Below are positions 1 through 9,734 of a DNA stretch of 64,000 nucleotides, piece after piece (the first letter of the stretch is position 1; each line of letters begins with the position of its first letter). A model generated the notes under the pieces. That model saw only the letters and a program-made list of their open reading frames with translations, searched no databases and was not told where the DNA came from. Source of the stretch: Alcanivoracaceae bacterium (GTDB lineage: Bacteria > Pseudomonadota > Gammaproteobacteria > Pseudomonadales > Alcanivoracaceae); assembly GCA_023146255.1 (NCBI GenBank), contig JAGLCJ010000012.1, positions 1 to 64,000 on the forward strand. Reading direction: 5' to 3'. The translations under genes were made by a program, and so were the position numbers.

Positions 1-2352
1 TACCGTCAGCGCGCCGCCCTGGCTGATGTTGCCATCAGCGGTGCCGTTCAAAGTGGTGTAGCTGCCACCGGTGAAGTTCAGTGCACCGCCCGCGTCGGCG
101 GTCAGGGTGCCGGCATTCCCGCCCACGTTCAGGGCGTTAGTGTCGGTAATGCTGGCAGAGGTAAAGCTGCCGCCCGAGTTCACCAGAGACACGGTGCCAA
201 AATCATTGGTGCTGGTGCTCAGGTCAGCGGTAATGGCGGAAAATGCGGTAAGAGTGGTGGTGCCGGAAACCGTCAGCGCGCCGCTCTGGGTGATGTTGCC
301 ATTGGACTGCGCATTCAGGGTGGCATAGCTGCCGCCAGTCAGATCCAGCACACCGCCATCCGCGCGAGCGGTCAGCGTACCGACGTCACCGCCGATGGTC
401 AGGGCCGTGCTGTCGCGGACAGAGGCGCTGGTAAAGCTGCCGGTTCCGCCAAATACGACATTGTTGAAGTCGTTGGTGGCATTAGCCAGCGACACAGTGA
501 TCGCGTTGGTATCGGCATTCAGGTTGGTTTGCCCGGAAACAATGACCGAGTTCAGGCCGGAAGAGTGGCCAATGTTGCCCGCCGCAGTGATATCCAGGCT
601 GCCGGCGCCAACATTGCCAAGCGTTACGCTGCTGCCACTGGTCAGGCTGACGGCAGCGGCCGAGTTCAACGAGACACCGGCCAGATTGATCAGGCCATCG
701 GCATCAAAGCTGATGGTGCCGGCGCCGCTGGTATTGATGGAGAAGCTGAACAGGCCGGGATTGGTGATGGTTCCATTCCCGCCAGGAATGGCGGTGCTGT
801 CGGCGGTAAAGCTGATCGAATTGCCTGCCGCCAGAGTAATGTCGTCAGAGTTCAGGAACTCGATCTGACCAGCCTCCAGCACGATCGACGCACCAGCGCC
901 ATTGATCACGTCAACGCCTACCGTATCCGTTGCACCGCCATCGGCAAAATTGATGGTCGGCACATTGCCGTCCAGAGTGCCGCCGGTATTGACGATTTGC
1001 AGCACTTCCGGATCCAGCAGCAGGGTGCCGAGGGTGCCGTAGGCTGCGGTCAGGTCAACGCTGCCGTAAAAACCCAGGTTCTGCTTGCCAGAAACTTCAG
1101 CAAAACCACCATCGCCTCCGTTGGCTCCGCCGGTAGCGCTCAGGCCGCCGTAGAACCGGGTGACTTCATCGGCCCAGACGATAATGCGACCACCGTCACC
1201 ATTGTTGATGGCATCAGCGGTCAGCGTGGCATCACCAACGAAGGTGCGCGAAGCATTGCGCACATCCGCGTTGCCGCCCTGATAGTCACCGCCGACCAGA
1301 ATCTGACCGCCACCATTGACGCCCGATGCGTCAATCACGGCACCGTTATCAATGCCGACCTGGTCGCCCAGCACCTGAACGCTGCCACCCTGACCCAGAG
1401 CACCGGAAGTAGCCTGAATGCTACCGGATACCAGCGTGGTGGCATCGCTGTCGATCACGACATTGCCGCCATCGCCCTGTGTGCCCGACACATCAATTGC
1501 ACCGGAATGATTCAGGGAACCGCCGCTAGCGGTCAGGAACACCTGACCGTCGCGCTCTTCAACACCGGTCGCCTCAATGACACCATCGTTGTTGACGACG
1601 GTGGCAGCAAGATCACCGGCCGCACTGGCGGTCATGTAAACACGACCACCTTCGGCATAAATCAGGTTGTGGTTTGACACCAGACCATCGACGACCGCGC
1701 TATCCACTTCCAGACGAATCAGGCCATCGCCGGTGAAATCCATGGCGATACGATCGCCGGAAGCGAGCGCCACGGAACCAAGACGGGCACTGATAATGCC
1801 TTCGTTAATGGCCTGACGGCCGAACAGGGCAACATAGCCGCCGTCCGCAGCAACCAGTTCACCCTGGTTGATTACATCGCCGCCAGCGCCTTCGAACAGG
1901 TAGTTACCGGCAAGGAAATCCGCATCTGCCATGTCCAGCGTGGAGGCAACGAGGCCAGCTGCATCAACACGCGCACCCGGCGCAAACAGAATGCCGGACT
2001 GGTTGATCAGGAAAACGTGGCCACCGGCATTGATGGAACCGAAAATATTCGAGGGGTTATCCCCCACCACCCGGTTCAACACCATGTCGCTGCGATTCTG
2101 CAGGAAGTTGACCGTGTTACCGGAAGCGATACTGAAATCGTCCCAGTTGATCACCAGATTCGAGGAATGCTGGTCAACAGTCAGCGAGTCCGTATCACGG
2201 AAGATGTCTGCATCACCATGGGTAATATCTTCCCCTGTGGGGAGATCCACCGCATAGGCACTCATGCTGAGTGACAGGGCCAGCAGGGTCGGCGCCGTCA
2301 GCGCCTTCAGGTGGCGGTTAGCAGAGAGAAGGGTTTCCATCTTCCGTTTCAT
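1..2352 (-). CDS. TpsA filamentous haemagglutinin-type exoprotein, 3' end missing
   Basis: The minus strand is open without a stop from an ATG at 2352 to the window edge, so about 784 N-terminal residues are present and the C-terminus lies outside. An AGAGG Shine-Dalgarno sequence sits 8 bases upstream; an in-frame ATG at 2340 is a second possible start. A long signal peptide ends near SMSAYA. It is followed by a TPS (haemagglutination activity) domain over roughly residues 35-290, with the family landmarks NLVINW, VLNRVVG, HVFLINQSGILF and GLVAST; NQSG replaces the usual NPNG. A Gly/Ala/Asn-rich beta-helix-like region follows, and 89-residue tandem repeats begin near residue 605. Such proteins are secreted through a dedicated outer-membrane TpsB pore, here the gene just upstream, and act as adhesins, haemolysins or contact-dependent toxins. 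Which of these applies cannot be decided without the C-terminus. Confidence 0.9.
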   Translation of the reverse strand, partial: MKRKMETLLSANRHLKALTAPTLLALSLSMSAYAVDLPTGEDITHGDADIFRDTDSLTVDQHSSNLVINWDDFSIASGNTVNFLQNRSDMVLNRVVGDNPSNIFGSINAGGHVFLINQSGILFAPGARVDAAGLVASTLDMADADFLAGNYLFEGAGGDVINQGELVAADGGYVALFGRQAINEGIISARLGSVALASGDRIAMDFTGDGLIRLEVDSAVVDGLVSNHNLIYAEGGRVYMTASAAGDLAATVVNNDGVIEATGVEERDGQVFLTASGGSLNHSGAIDVSGTQGDGGNVVIDSDATTLVSGSIQATSGALGQGGSVQVLGDQVGIDNGAVIDASGVNGGGQILVGGDYQGGNADVRNASRTFVGDATLTADAINNGDGGRIIVWADEVTRFYGGLSATGGANGGDGGFAEVSGKQNLGFYGSVDLTAAYGTLGTLLLDPEVLQIVNTGGTLDGNVPTINFADGGATDTVGVDVINGAGASIVLEAGQIEFLNSDDITLAAGNSISFTADSTAIPGGNGTITNPGLFSFSINTSGAGTISFDADGLINLAGVSLNSAAAVSLTSGSSVTLGNVGAGSLDITAAGNIGHSSGLNSVIVSGQTNLNADTNAITVSLANATNDFNNVVFGGTGSFTSASVRDSTALTIGGDVGTLTARADGGVLDLTGGSYATLNAQSNGNITQSGALTVSGTTTLTAFSAITADLSTSTNDFGTVSLVNSGGSFTSASITDTNALNVGGNAGTLTADAGGALNFTGGSYTTLNGTADGNISQGGALTV
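4..537 (-). repeat. 89-residue tandem repeats inside the TpsA exoprotein
   Basis: Two consecutive 267-base units (4-270 and 271-537) align codon by codon. Both encode a segment with the shared pattern NDFG or NDFN, GSFTSAS, AL..GG, GTLTA, TGGSY.TLN, GNI.Q and GALTV. The period is exactly 89 codons. The array continues past the window edge; on the other side, past 537, only a weak match remains. It looks like a repeated beta-helix module of the exoprotein stalk. Confidence 0.8.
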
Positions 2353-2450
2353 GGCATTTGCCTCTTTTTGGCTGTCAGCCGACGCAATGTCGGAAATCCG
2401 TGACAGCGCAGTTTTTCTTGAAATCGTTGTTTTGTTCGTTACCGCAATGA

Positions 2451-4181
2451 TCAGAACCAGTAGATCATTTGCAGCCAGTAATTCACTTTGCTGTCGTCTG
2501 GCTGATCAACAACTGATTCACGGTCCGCCAGTCGTGTTGCCACGGTCAGATCTGCATAGAAAGAATTGCCGGCAGTAACTCGCATACCCGCACCGACACC
2601 ATTCCGTGTCCAGCTGTCATCGCCGTTAATGGCCAGGGTGGAGTTGATCTGGGAGCTGCCCATATCGAACAGACCGTAAACTTCGGCACGATTCAGCCAG
2701 CCATAGCGCTCCGCCAGACTCGGCAGCTCACGGCGTAGCTCGGATTGAAGAATCAGCGCGGTATCACCCAGCGCTTCGGAGGGGCGATAGGCGCGAACGG
2801 CCTGCGGGCCGCCCAGACTCATGCGCTCTGAAGTATCCAGATCGTCGGCACTGAACTGACCATCAAAACGAATGCTGGCGCTCCACAGAGGCGCCAGTCG
2901 CTGAATGCGCTGGGCAGAGAAGTTCAGCAGGGTGAACTTGCCGTCAAAGCGTGTCTCGCCGGGCACTGTCGAGCCACCGTCTTCCGGGGTCACGTCGGAC
3001 AGGCCAACACGCAAGGACGCGGCATAGGTGCTGACAGCGCCGCCACGGAAATCATCGCGATAGTCGCCAACCACGCCGAGGTCGACAATGTTCAGCACAT
3101 AGTCGGCCTCTTCGATCACCGGCACGATAAACGACGCGCCAAAATCACGAACGAAGTTCCGGTTCTCGAACGCCAGCCGACCGGTGAAGTTGCGATCGCG
3201 GCTACGAACAAAAGCATGCGAACCATACAGGCTGATGGTGGTGGCAGTGTTTTCGATTTCGAGGTTCGCAAACTCTTCGCCCAGCTCGGAAAGCAAATGG
3301 GAGAAGCTCAGGCCAACGCGCGATGCCGGTGTGAAAATCGGCATTTCATAACGCAGCGCGCCGTAGAAAGTGTCGCCGCTGTCGGAAAGCATCGGCCGGA
3401 ACGTAAAGCGATCGCCGACATTGAAAACATTGTTGATGCCGGCAACCATGCCGAGACGATGTTCGCCGGTAACCGGGGAACCAAAGTTGTTGTAGTCCAC
3501 CGAGAAATCAAAAGTCCCTTCATCAATGATGTTCAACACCACATCAGAGGTACCGGTGCGCTCGCCCGGGCGCAATGCCACTTCCGCACGCAGGCCCGGC
3601 AGGTCATTCAGCAGTAGCGCGCCATATTCCAGATCAGCTTCGTTGATAATGCCGGTACTTTCGAGACGCGCCATGTGTGCACGCACGCGCTCTTCCGATA
3701 TTGGTGAATCGCCCTGAACCCGAATGGCGCCGAGCACGCCTTCCAGCACTGCAATACTGACTTCGCCATTTTCAACGGCCTGCTCCGGCACATAGGCACG
3801 GGCAACGATGTAACCTGCATCACGGTAATGTTTGGTGATGCGCGAGGTGGCTTCCAACAGCTGGGTGAAGGTGATGGTGCCGCGAATATCACCGAGCAGC
3901 GCTGCCAGATCCGCAGCGGGGAAAACGGTATTGCCGCGGAAGGTGAACTGGCTGACATCGAACTTGCGATCGGCAACGGCACGCATCGGCGGTTCGTCAG
4001 GAATGTCAAAGCGGAGCTCGGGGGCAGGACGGAGTGTATCCGGGCGATCTTGTTCAAGTTGGCGTTGTTCTGCGCCCGGATCTAGAAGCGGAGTGTCAGC
4101 AGCATGAGATTGTAATGACATCATCAGCAGGACTGACAAAGCCCCGACCGACAAAGGCCGCTTCATTGAATGGTTACGCAT
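2451..4181 (-). CDS. TpsB outer-membrane transporter (ShlB/FhaC/HecB family)
   Basis: The 576-residue product is a two-partner secretion pore that recognises the TPS domain of its partner through periplasmic POTRA domains and exports it across the outer membrane. Visible are a signal peptide (LLMMSLQSHA then ADTP), a proline-rich linker, two POTRA-type domains over about residues 55-200, and a 16-strand-type beta-barrel half ending in the aromatic terminus IYWF expected of outer-membrane proteins. The start is placed at the ATG at 4181, preceded by a G-rich GGGGGA. A longer GTG start at 4217 has no ribosome-binding site. The gene lies 98 bases upstream of tpsA on the same strand, the usual tpsB-tpsA order, so the two are probably cotranscribed. 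Confidence 0.9.
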   Translation of the reverse strand: MRNHSMKRPLSVGALSVLLMMSLQSHAADTPLLDPGAEQRQLEQDRPDTLRPAPELRFDIPDEPPMRAVADRKFDVSQFTFRGNTVFPAADLAALLGDIRGTITFTQLLEATSRITKHYRDAGYIVARAYVPEQAVENGEVSIAVLEGVLGAIRVQGDSPISEERVRAHMARLESTGIINEADLEYGALLLNDLPGLRAEVALRPGERTGTSDVVLNIIDEGTFDFSVDYNNFGSPVTGEHRLGMVAGINNVFNVGDRFTFRPMLSDSGDTFYGALRYEMPIFTPASRVGLSFSHLLSELGEEFANLEIENTATTISLYGSHAFVRSRDRNFTGRLAFENRNFVRDFGASFIVPVIEEADYVLNIVDLGVVGDYRDDFRGGAVSTYAASLRVGLSDVTPEDGGSTVPGETRFDGKFTLLNFSAQRIQRLAPLWSASIRFDGQFSADDLDTSERMSLGGPQAVRAYRPSEALGDTALILQSELRRELPSLAERYGWLNRAEVYGLFDMGSSQINSTLAINGDDSWTRNGVGAGMRVTAGNSFYADLTVATRLADRESVVDQPDDSKVNYWLQMIYWF

Positions 4182-4544
4182 TGATCCCCCGAAGGCAGGC
4201 ACGATGGCCTGCCTCACTAGTCCGATAACACATCACGGGAGGGAACAGGGGCTTCAGGAGTACGGAAATATCCTTCTCTCTGCCCTTCCCGGACATCACT
4301 TCCTTTGGCTTACCGTCTGGCAAATATCCCCACCAGACTGCACTGCCGTACCATACGAGCGTCGAACAGTACCCTAAAAATGAGAACCCTATCAACCTTT
4401 AGCATGAACCCAGGTCTCACCAATAGCGTGAACCCACACCGAGATGGTCAGCCATACGTCCTGCCAGACATTCGGGTTTGTGGCACACTAACGCCCTGGC
4501 GGGCTTGCCCGACAATCCAATAACGCACCAAGGCATTGTTTTAA
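4182..4544. other. Intergenic region between the TPS locus and a small membrane protein gene
   Basis: No convincing gene. The stretch must hold the promoter of the minus-strand tpsBA pair and that of the plus-strand small gene at 4545. I could not identify a clear -35/-10 pair or operator. Short open frames here lack ribosome-binding sites and family resemblance. Confidence 0.5.
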
Positions 4545-4739
4545 ATGAGAAATATTGGAATCAAAGGCATTCTGCTGATCGCCCTTACTGTGGCACTGGC
4601 GTCGCCCTCCACAGCTCAGCCGCCCACCCCCGCACCAATAACAGACCAGGCGCAGAACAACCGCCCCTACCTGCTGGTATTCCCGGTGCTCGTGCTCGGG
4701 ATTATTGGTGCACTGGTGATCATTACCCGGAAAAAGTGA
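4545..4739 (+). CDS. Small bitopic membrane protein, function unknown
   Basis: The 64-residue frame has a clean domain plan: a signal peptide (basic start RNIGIK, hydrophobic core, likely cleavage after STA), a proline-rich linker (QPPTPAPITD), a 20-residue hydrophobic segment (LLVFPVLVLGIIGALVII) and a basic tail TRKK. This predicts a periplasm-facing N-terminus held by one membrane helix. A weak AAGG lies about 10 bases before the ATG, and a strong terminator follows at 4810-4845. I recognise no family. The coding call rests on protein-like composition and the flanking terminator. Confidence 0.5.
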   Translation: MRNIGIKGILLIALTVALASPSTAQPPTPAPITDQAQNNRPYLLVFPVLVLGIIGALVIITRKK

Positions 4740-4809
4740 GCAAGCCGCAGGGCAACAGGCAGGCTTGGCCTATGGCTGTCGCCAACCCGCTCCTGCAATA
4801 GAATTCAGC

Positions 4810-4845
4810 AAAAAAAGGGGCGCCAATTCAGGCGCCCCTTTTTTT
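4810..4845. terminator. Bidirectional rho-independent terminator
   Basis: An 8-bp GC stem, ggggcgcc at 4817-4824 and ggcgcccc at 4831-4838 around the loop aattca, is flanked by seven A on the left and seven T on the right. It can terminate the small plus-strand gene and the minus-strand purA. Confidence 0.9.
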
Positions 4846-4868
4846 GCTCCCGGAATGTTTCCCGGCGC

Positions 4869-6188
<1,320 letters not shown>

Positions 6189-7364
6189 TTAAAAGGATTC
6201 AAGCGTCCATTTGCCGGACTGGTTTACCAGCCGGCGATGACAGTTCAGTGCTTTAGCGTCGTTGTCGGCGCCGGGCAGTGTTACCAGCACGGTTTCTCCG
6301 GCGGCGCGCAGTCGATTCACTTCAGCGGCAAAACCGGCATCAAGCCAGTCGCCTTGGGCGAGAATTCCCTGCGTCAGCGCCCCACTGCGACCATCGGCAA
6401 GCAGCCGCAGATCAGCACTGAAACCAGTGGCCGGACGGGCGCGACCAAACACTTCACCGATATGATCGTAGCGGCCGCCTTTGGCCACCGCTTCACTGTT
6501 GCCGTCAACGTAGGCCGCAAACAGTGCGCCGGTGTGATAGTGATAACCGCGCAATTCCCCGGCATCGATATGCAACTGCACCGCCGGATAACGGCTTTCA
6601 ACAAATGCTGCCAGCGCCGCCAGCTCATCTATGGCGCCCAGTGCCTCGGCACCAAACGGTGCCAACTCGGCGCGGGCGCGATCCAGCACGGCAGAGCCGC
6701 CAGCCAGCCACGGCAGCGCCGCCAGCGCATCGCGTAATTCCGTGGTCAGTGCCAGCTCGGAGAGAAATGCGTCAAGCTCATCGCGCGCCTTGCGCAGATA
6801 AATATCTGACAGCGCTGCTTCGTCTTCGGCCGACAAACCGGCGCGACGTACCAGCGCCCGATAAATACCGACATGGCCGAGATCCAGTGTCACCGGCGCC
6901 ACGCCAGCTAACGCCAGCGTATCGAGCAGCAGGGCAACCACTTCGGCATCGCTTTGCACGCCGGCATGGCCAAACAATTCCACGCCGATCTGGTAGGGCG
7001 TACGCGAGCCGCCCGGCTGGCAGCGGGTGCGCACGGCGGTGCTGCAATAGCAAAGGCGGGTCGGCGCACTGCGACGCAGACTGTGCGCATCAATGCGCGC
7101 CACCTGCGGAGTAATATCGGGACGGATGCCCATCAGTCGACCGGTCTGCTGGTCGGTGAGCTTGAAGGTTTCGCGCTCGAGATCGCGGCCGGTGCCGTTG
7201 AGCAGCGAATCGAGAAATTCGATCAGCGGCGGAAATACCAGCTGGTAGCCCCAGCGGCCGAACAGATCCAACAGCTCGCGGCGCAGCTGCTCAATCGCCG
7301 CCGCGCGCTCAGGCAGAATTTCCTCGACGCCGTCGGGGAGCAGCCACTGTTCTTCGCGATTCAT
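6189..7364 (-). CDS. hisZ: ATP phosphoribosyltransferase regulatory subunit HisZ
   Basis: The 391-residue protein is a catalytically inactive histidyl-tRNA synthetase paralogue that assembles with short-form HisG and confers histidine feedback control on the first step of histidine synthesis. The class II synthetase core is visible: LPDGVEEILPERA at the start, GYQLVFPPLIEFLDSLL, the motif-2-like RPDITPQVARIDA, and the later GRYD segment (KGGRYDHIGEVFG). Its ATG overlaps the stop of the upstream DUF2065 gene by four bases. Its presence implies a short HisG elsewhere in the genome. Confidence 0.95.
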   Translation of the reverse strand: MNREEQWLLPDGVEEILPERAAAIEQLRRELLDLFGRWGYQLVFPPLIEFLDSLLNGTGRDLERETFKLTDQQTGRLMGIRPDITPQVARIDAHSLRRSAPTRLCYCSTAVRTRCQPGGSRTPYQIGVELFGHAGVQSDAEVVALLLDTLALAGVAPVTLDLGHVGIYRALVRRAGLSAEDEAALSDIYLRKARDELDAFLSELALTTELRDALAALPWLAGGSAVLDRARAELAPFGAEALGAIDELAALAAFVESRYPAVQLHIDAGELRGYHYHTGALFAAYVDGNSEAVAKGGRYDHIGEVFGRARPATGFSADLRLLADGRSGALTQGILAQGDWLDAGFAAEVNRLRAAGETVLVTLPGADNDAKALNCHRRLVNQSGKWTLESF

Positions 7365-7570
7365 GCCTGTCCGTTCTTCAGTAACCAGAGAAAGAAAGCA
7401 CCGGCCAGCATGGCCACGGTACCCATGGTTCGCAGGGTGCGGTCGTCGAGACGGGCCAGCATCGCCGCCACGTCACGGATACGCCCCGGAGCGAGAGCCA
7501 GTGTCATGCCCTCGATGACGGCCACCAGACACAGCGCCATGGCCAGCAAACCCCAGTTCATCCCGTCCAC
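7361..7570 (-). CDS. yjeT: DUF2065 family small membrane protein (YjeT)
   Basis: The 69-residue protein has two hydrophobic segments (LLAMALCLVAVIEGMTLAL and MLAGAFFLWLL) joined by a charged loop containing ARLDDRTLRTMG. Length and pattern match the YjeT/DUF2065 family, which commonly sits between hflC and purA. Function is unknown; the position suggests a link to the HflKC membrane complex, but this is inference. It overlaps hisZ by four bases and lies just after the terminator that follows hflC. Confidence 0.85.
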   Translation of the reverse strand: MDGMNWGLLAMALCLVAVIEGMTLALAPGRIRDVAAMLARLDDRTLRTMGTVAMLAGAFFLWLLKNGQA

Positions 7571-7578
7571 CCTGTCAT

Positions 7579-7615
7579 AAAAAAGCCGGGCGCCTGTTCA
7601 GCCAGGCGGCCCGGC
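7579..7615 (-). terminator. Rho-independent terminator after hflC
   Basis: On the minus strand a GC-rich stem with a single bulge (7585-7596 pairing with 7603-7615, loop ttcagc) is followed by six T, read from the A tract 7579-7584. It separates hflC from yjeT-hisZ-purA. Confidence 0.75.
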
Positions 7616-7680
7616 GCGCGGATTGTAGCACCGGAAGGCGCCGGGTCACACCGGCTCGGCGCCATCCATTTGACCGACGG

Positions 7681-8577
7681 TCAACGACCGCCGGAGGAGC
7701 GTTTCAGGTAGCGGAAGAAATCGCTGTCCGGCTCCAGCACCAGCAGATCTTCCGGGTTACCGAGGCTGGCGCGGTAGGCTTCCAGACTGCGATAAAAGCG
7801 GAAGAACTCGGCGTCGCGACCAAACGCCTTGGCGTAGATCGAGGCCGCCTCGGCATCGCCGCCGCCGCGCAGGATCTGGGCGTCGCGGTAGGCTTCGGCC
7901 ATGATCACCGTGGCCTGACGATCGGCATCGGCGCGGATACCTTCGGCATCCTCACGACCCTTGGCGCGGTGACCGGCAGCATCGCGGGCCCGTTCGGCAC
8001 GCATCCGGTCAAATACCCGGCCACGCACTTCTTCCGGCCAGTCGACCCGCTTGACGCGAATATCGATAACCTCGATGCCCATATCTTCCAGCGTGCGCTC
8101 GTTAACCGTCTGCGCCACCTGGTTCATCACCGTTTCCCGTTCACCGGCCACCACCTCATTGACGGTGCGCTTGGAGAACTCGTCACGCAGGGCCTGCTGG
8201 ACCCGGCCATCAACACGCTGCTGGGCCTCGGCCTGAATGCGCATGCTGTCGGTACTGCCGCTACCCAGCGTGGTGACGTAGCGCTGCACGTCAGCAATCC
8301 GCCAGATCACGAACGAGTCGACGTTCAGCACCTTCTTTTCCGAGGTCAGGAACGGCTGGGTCGGTACGTCATGGGTCAGCACCCGGCCGTCAACGCGTAT
8401 CACCGACTGCAGGAACGGCAGCTTGCCGTAGATGCCCGGCTGGATATCGCTCTTGATGATCTTGCCGAACTGCTTCAACACCGCCTTTTCAGTTTCATTG
8501 ACGACGTAGTAGGACTCCGAGCCGATCACCAGCACCAGAGCAACGAAAGCGAGGAATAATGTGCTTCTTTGTGACAT
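7681..8577 (-). CDS. hflC: Protease modulator HflC
   Basis: The 298-residue SPFH/stomatin-family protein forms, with HflK, a periplasmic cage around FtsH in the inner membrane and restrains its proteolysis. It has one N-terminal membrane anchor (LFLAFVALVLVIGS), an SPFH (band 7) domain over about residues 20-190 (ETEKAVLKQFGKI, VRVKRVDWPEEV-type segment), and a helical Ala/Arg-rich region (DAEGIRADADRQATVIMAEAYRDAQ). The start ATG overlaps the hflK TGA by one base, indicating translational coupling. Confidence 0.97.
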   Translation of the reverse strand: MSQRSTLFLAFVALVLVIGSESYYVVNETEKAVLKQFGKIIKSDIQPGIYGKLPFLQSVIRVDGRVLTHDVPTQPFLTSEKKVLNVDSFVIWRIADVQRYVTTLGSGSTDSMRIQAEAQQRVDGRVQQALRDEFSKRTVNEVVAGERETVMNQVAQTVNERTLEDMGIEVIDIRVKRVDWPEEVRGRVFDRMRAERARDAAGHRAKGREDAEGIRADADRQATVIMAEAYRDAQILRGGGDAEAASIYAKAFGRDAEFFRFYRSLEAYRASLGNPEDLLVLEPDSDFFRYLKRSSGGR

Positions 8578-9713
8578 CAGCGGATCTCCCTTGTGCGGCT
8601 GCCGTAGCCGGTCTGCGGGCTCTCACTTGCCGATGAGGATTTGGGCGCTGCCACACCGCTGTCGCTGGTGCCGGGCGCCGCCTGGGCACGGCTTTCCTTT
8701 TGCTGACGGATCATTTGATCCAGCGGCAGATAGAGCATGTTGTTGCCGGACTTGGTATCGATCAGCACCTTACTGGCACCACTCATGACCTGCTCGATCG
8801 TTTCCAGATAGAGACGATCACGGGTTACCGCAGGAGCGCGACGATACTCGGTCAGCAGGGCCTCAAAGCGCTGGGCGTCACCTTCTGCACGAGCCACCAC
8901 CTGCTCCTTGTAGGCCTGCGCCTCTTCTCGCAAACGGCGGGCCCGGCCACTGGCATCCGGAATCACACCATTGGCATAGGTCTGGGCTTCGTTGCGGAAG
9001 CGCTCTTCATCTTCCTTGGCGCGTGCCACATCATCGAATGCATCACGCACGGCTTCCGGCGCGGCGGTGCGGTCCAGAATCAGCTCGACGATCAGCAGGC
9101 CGGTGTTATAGCGATCCAGATATTCCTGCAGCCGGGCACGGACATCGGCGCCGATTCGTTCGCGCTCCTCGATCAGCACCTGATCCATGGTCGAGGCACC
9201 CACCACCTGACGCAGGGCACTTTCGACGGCATGCTTGAGTACCGCTTCAGAGTCAGCGACACGCAGCACGTAGGTCTGGGCATCCACCACGCGATACTGC
9301 ACCTTCAGATTGACGCCAACGATATTGGTATCACGGGTCAGCATCTCTTCCTTGACGCTGTGTTCGCGCACCTGATCCACATTGACCCGACGGAAAGTTT
9401 CCACCGGCGGCCAGTGCCAGTTCAGACCGGGCCCCAAAGTGCGATCGAACTTACCGAAGCTCAGCACCACGGCACGGTCCTGCTGCTGGACCGTAAAGGC
9501 GCCCCAGAACAGGTACAACAGCACCAGCGCCACCAGCACGATGGCGATGACAGACGCGCCGCCACCACTGCCACCGCCGCCTTTGCCGCCAAACAGCCCG
9601 GAAAACTTGCCCCGCAGGTTCTTCAGCACTTCGTCCAGATCCGGCGGACCTTGATCACCGCCACCACCCCAGGGATCTCGGGGCTTGTTTCCGCCAGGTT
9701 CATTCCAGGCCAT
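8577..9713 (-). CDS. hflK: Protease modulator HflK
   Basis: The 378-residue partner of HflC has the expected plan: a Gly-rich cytoplasmic N-terminus (GGNKPRDPWGGGGDQGPPDLDE), a glycine-rich run, one membrane helix (VIAIVLVALVLLYLFWGAF), an SPFH domain (QQDRAVVLSFGKFDRTLGPGLNWHWP split over residues 70-100), a coiled-coil arm and a disordered Ser/Gln-rich tail. GGAG lies 6 bases before the ATG. It is followed directly by hflC and preceded by hflX. Confidence 0.97.
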   Translation of the reverse strand: MAWNEPGGNKPRDPWGGGGDQGPPDLDEVLKNLRGKFSGLFGGKGGGGSGGGASVIAIVLVALVLLYLFWGAFTVQQQDRAVVLSFGKFDRTLGPGLNWHWPPVETFRRVNVDQVREHSVKEEMLTRDTNIVGVNLKVQYRVVDAQTYVLRVADSEAVLKHAVESALRQVVGASTMDQVLIEERERIGADVRARLQEYLDRYNTGLLIVELILDRTAAPEAVRDAFDDVARAKEDEERFRNEAQTYANGVIPDASGRARRLREEAQAYKEQVVARAEGDAQRFEALLTEYRRAPAVTRDRLYLETIEQVMSGASKVLIDTKSGNNMLYLPLDQMIRQQKESRAQAAPGTSDSGVAAPKSSSASESPQTGYGSRTREIR

Positions 9714-9734
9714 TGAATTCTCCGCTTTTCGCGC

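Noticed and set aside
529..1677. Plus-strand open frame in the TpsA region
   Set aside because: It is antisense to the exoprotein in register with it; the minus-strand reading has a TPS domain and repeats, so the plus frame is a shadow.
4174..4395. Possible small minus-strand gene upstream of tpsB
   Set aside because: No ribosome-binding site, overlap with the tpsB start, and no protein-like pattern.
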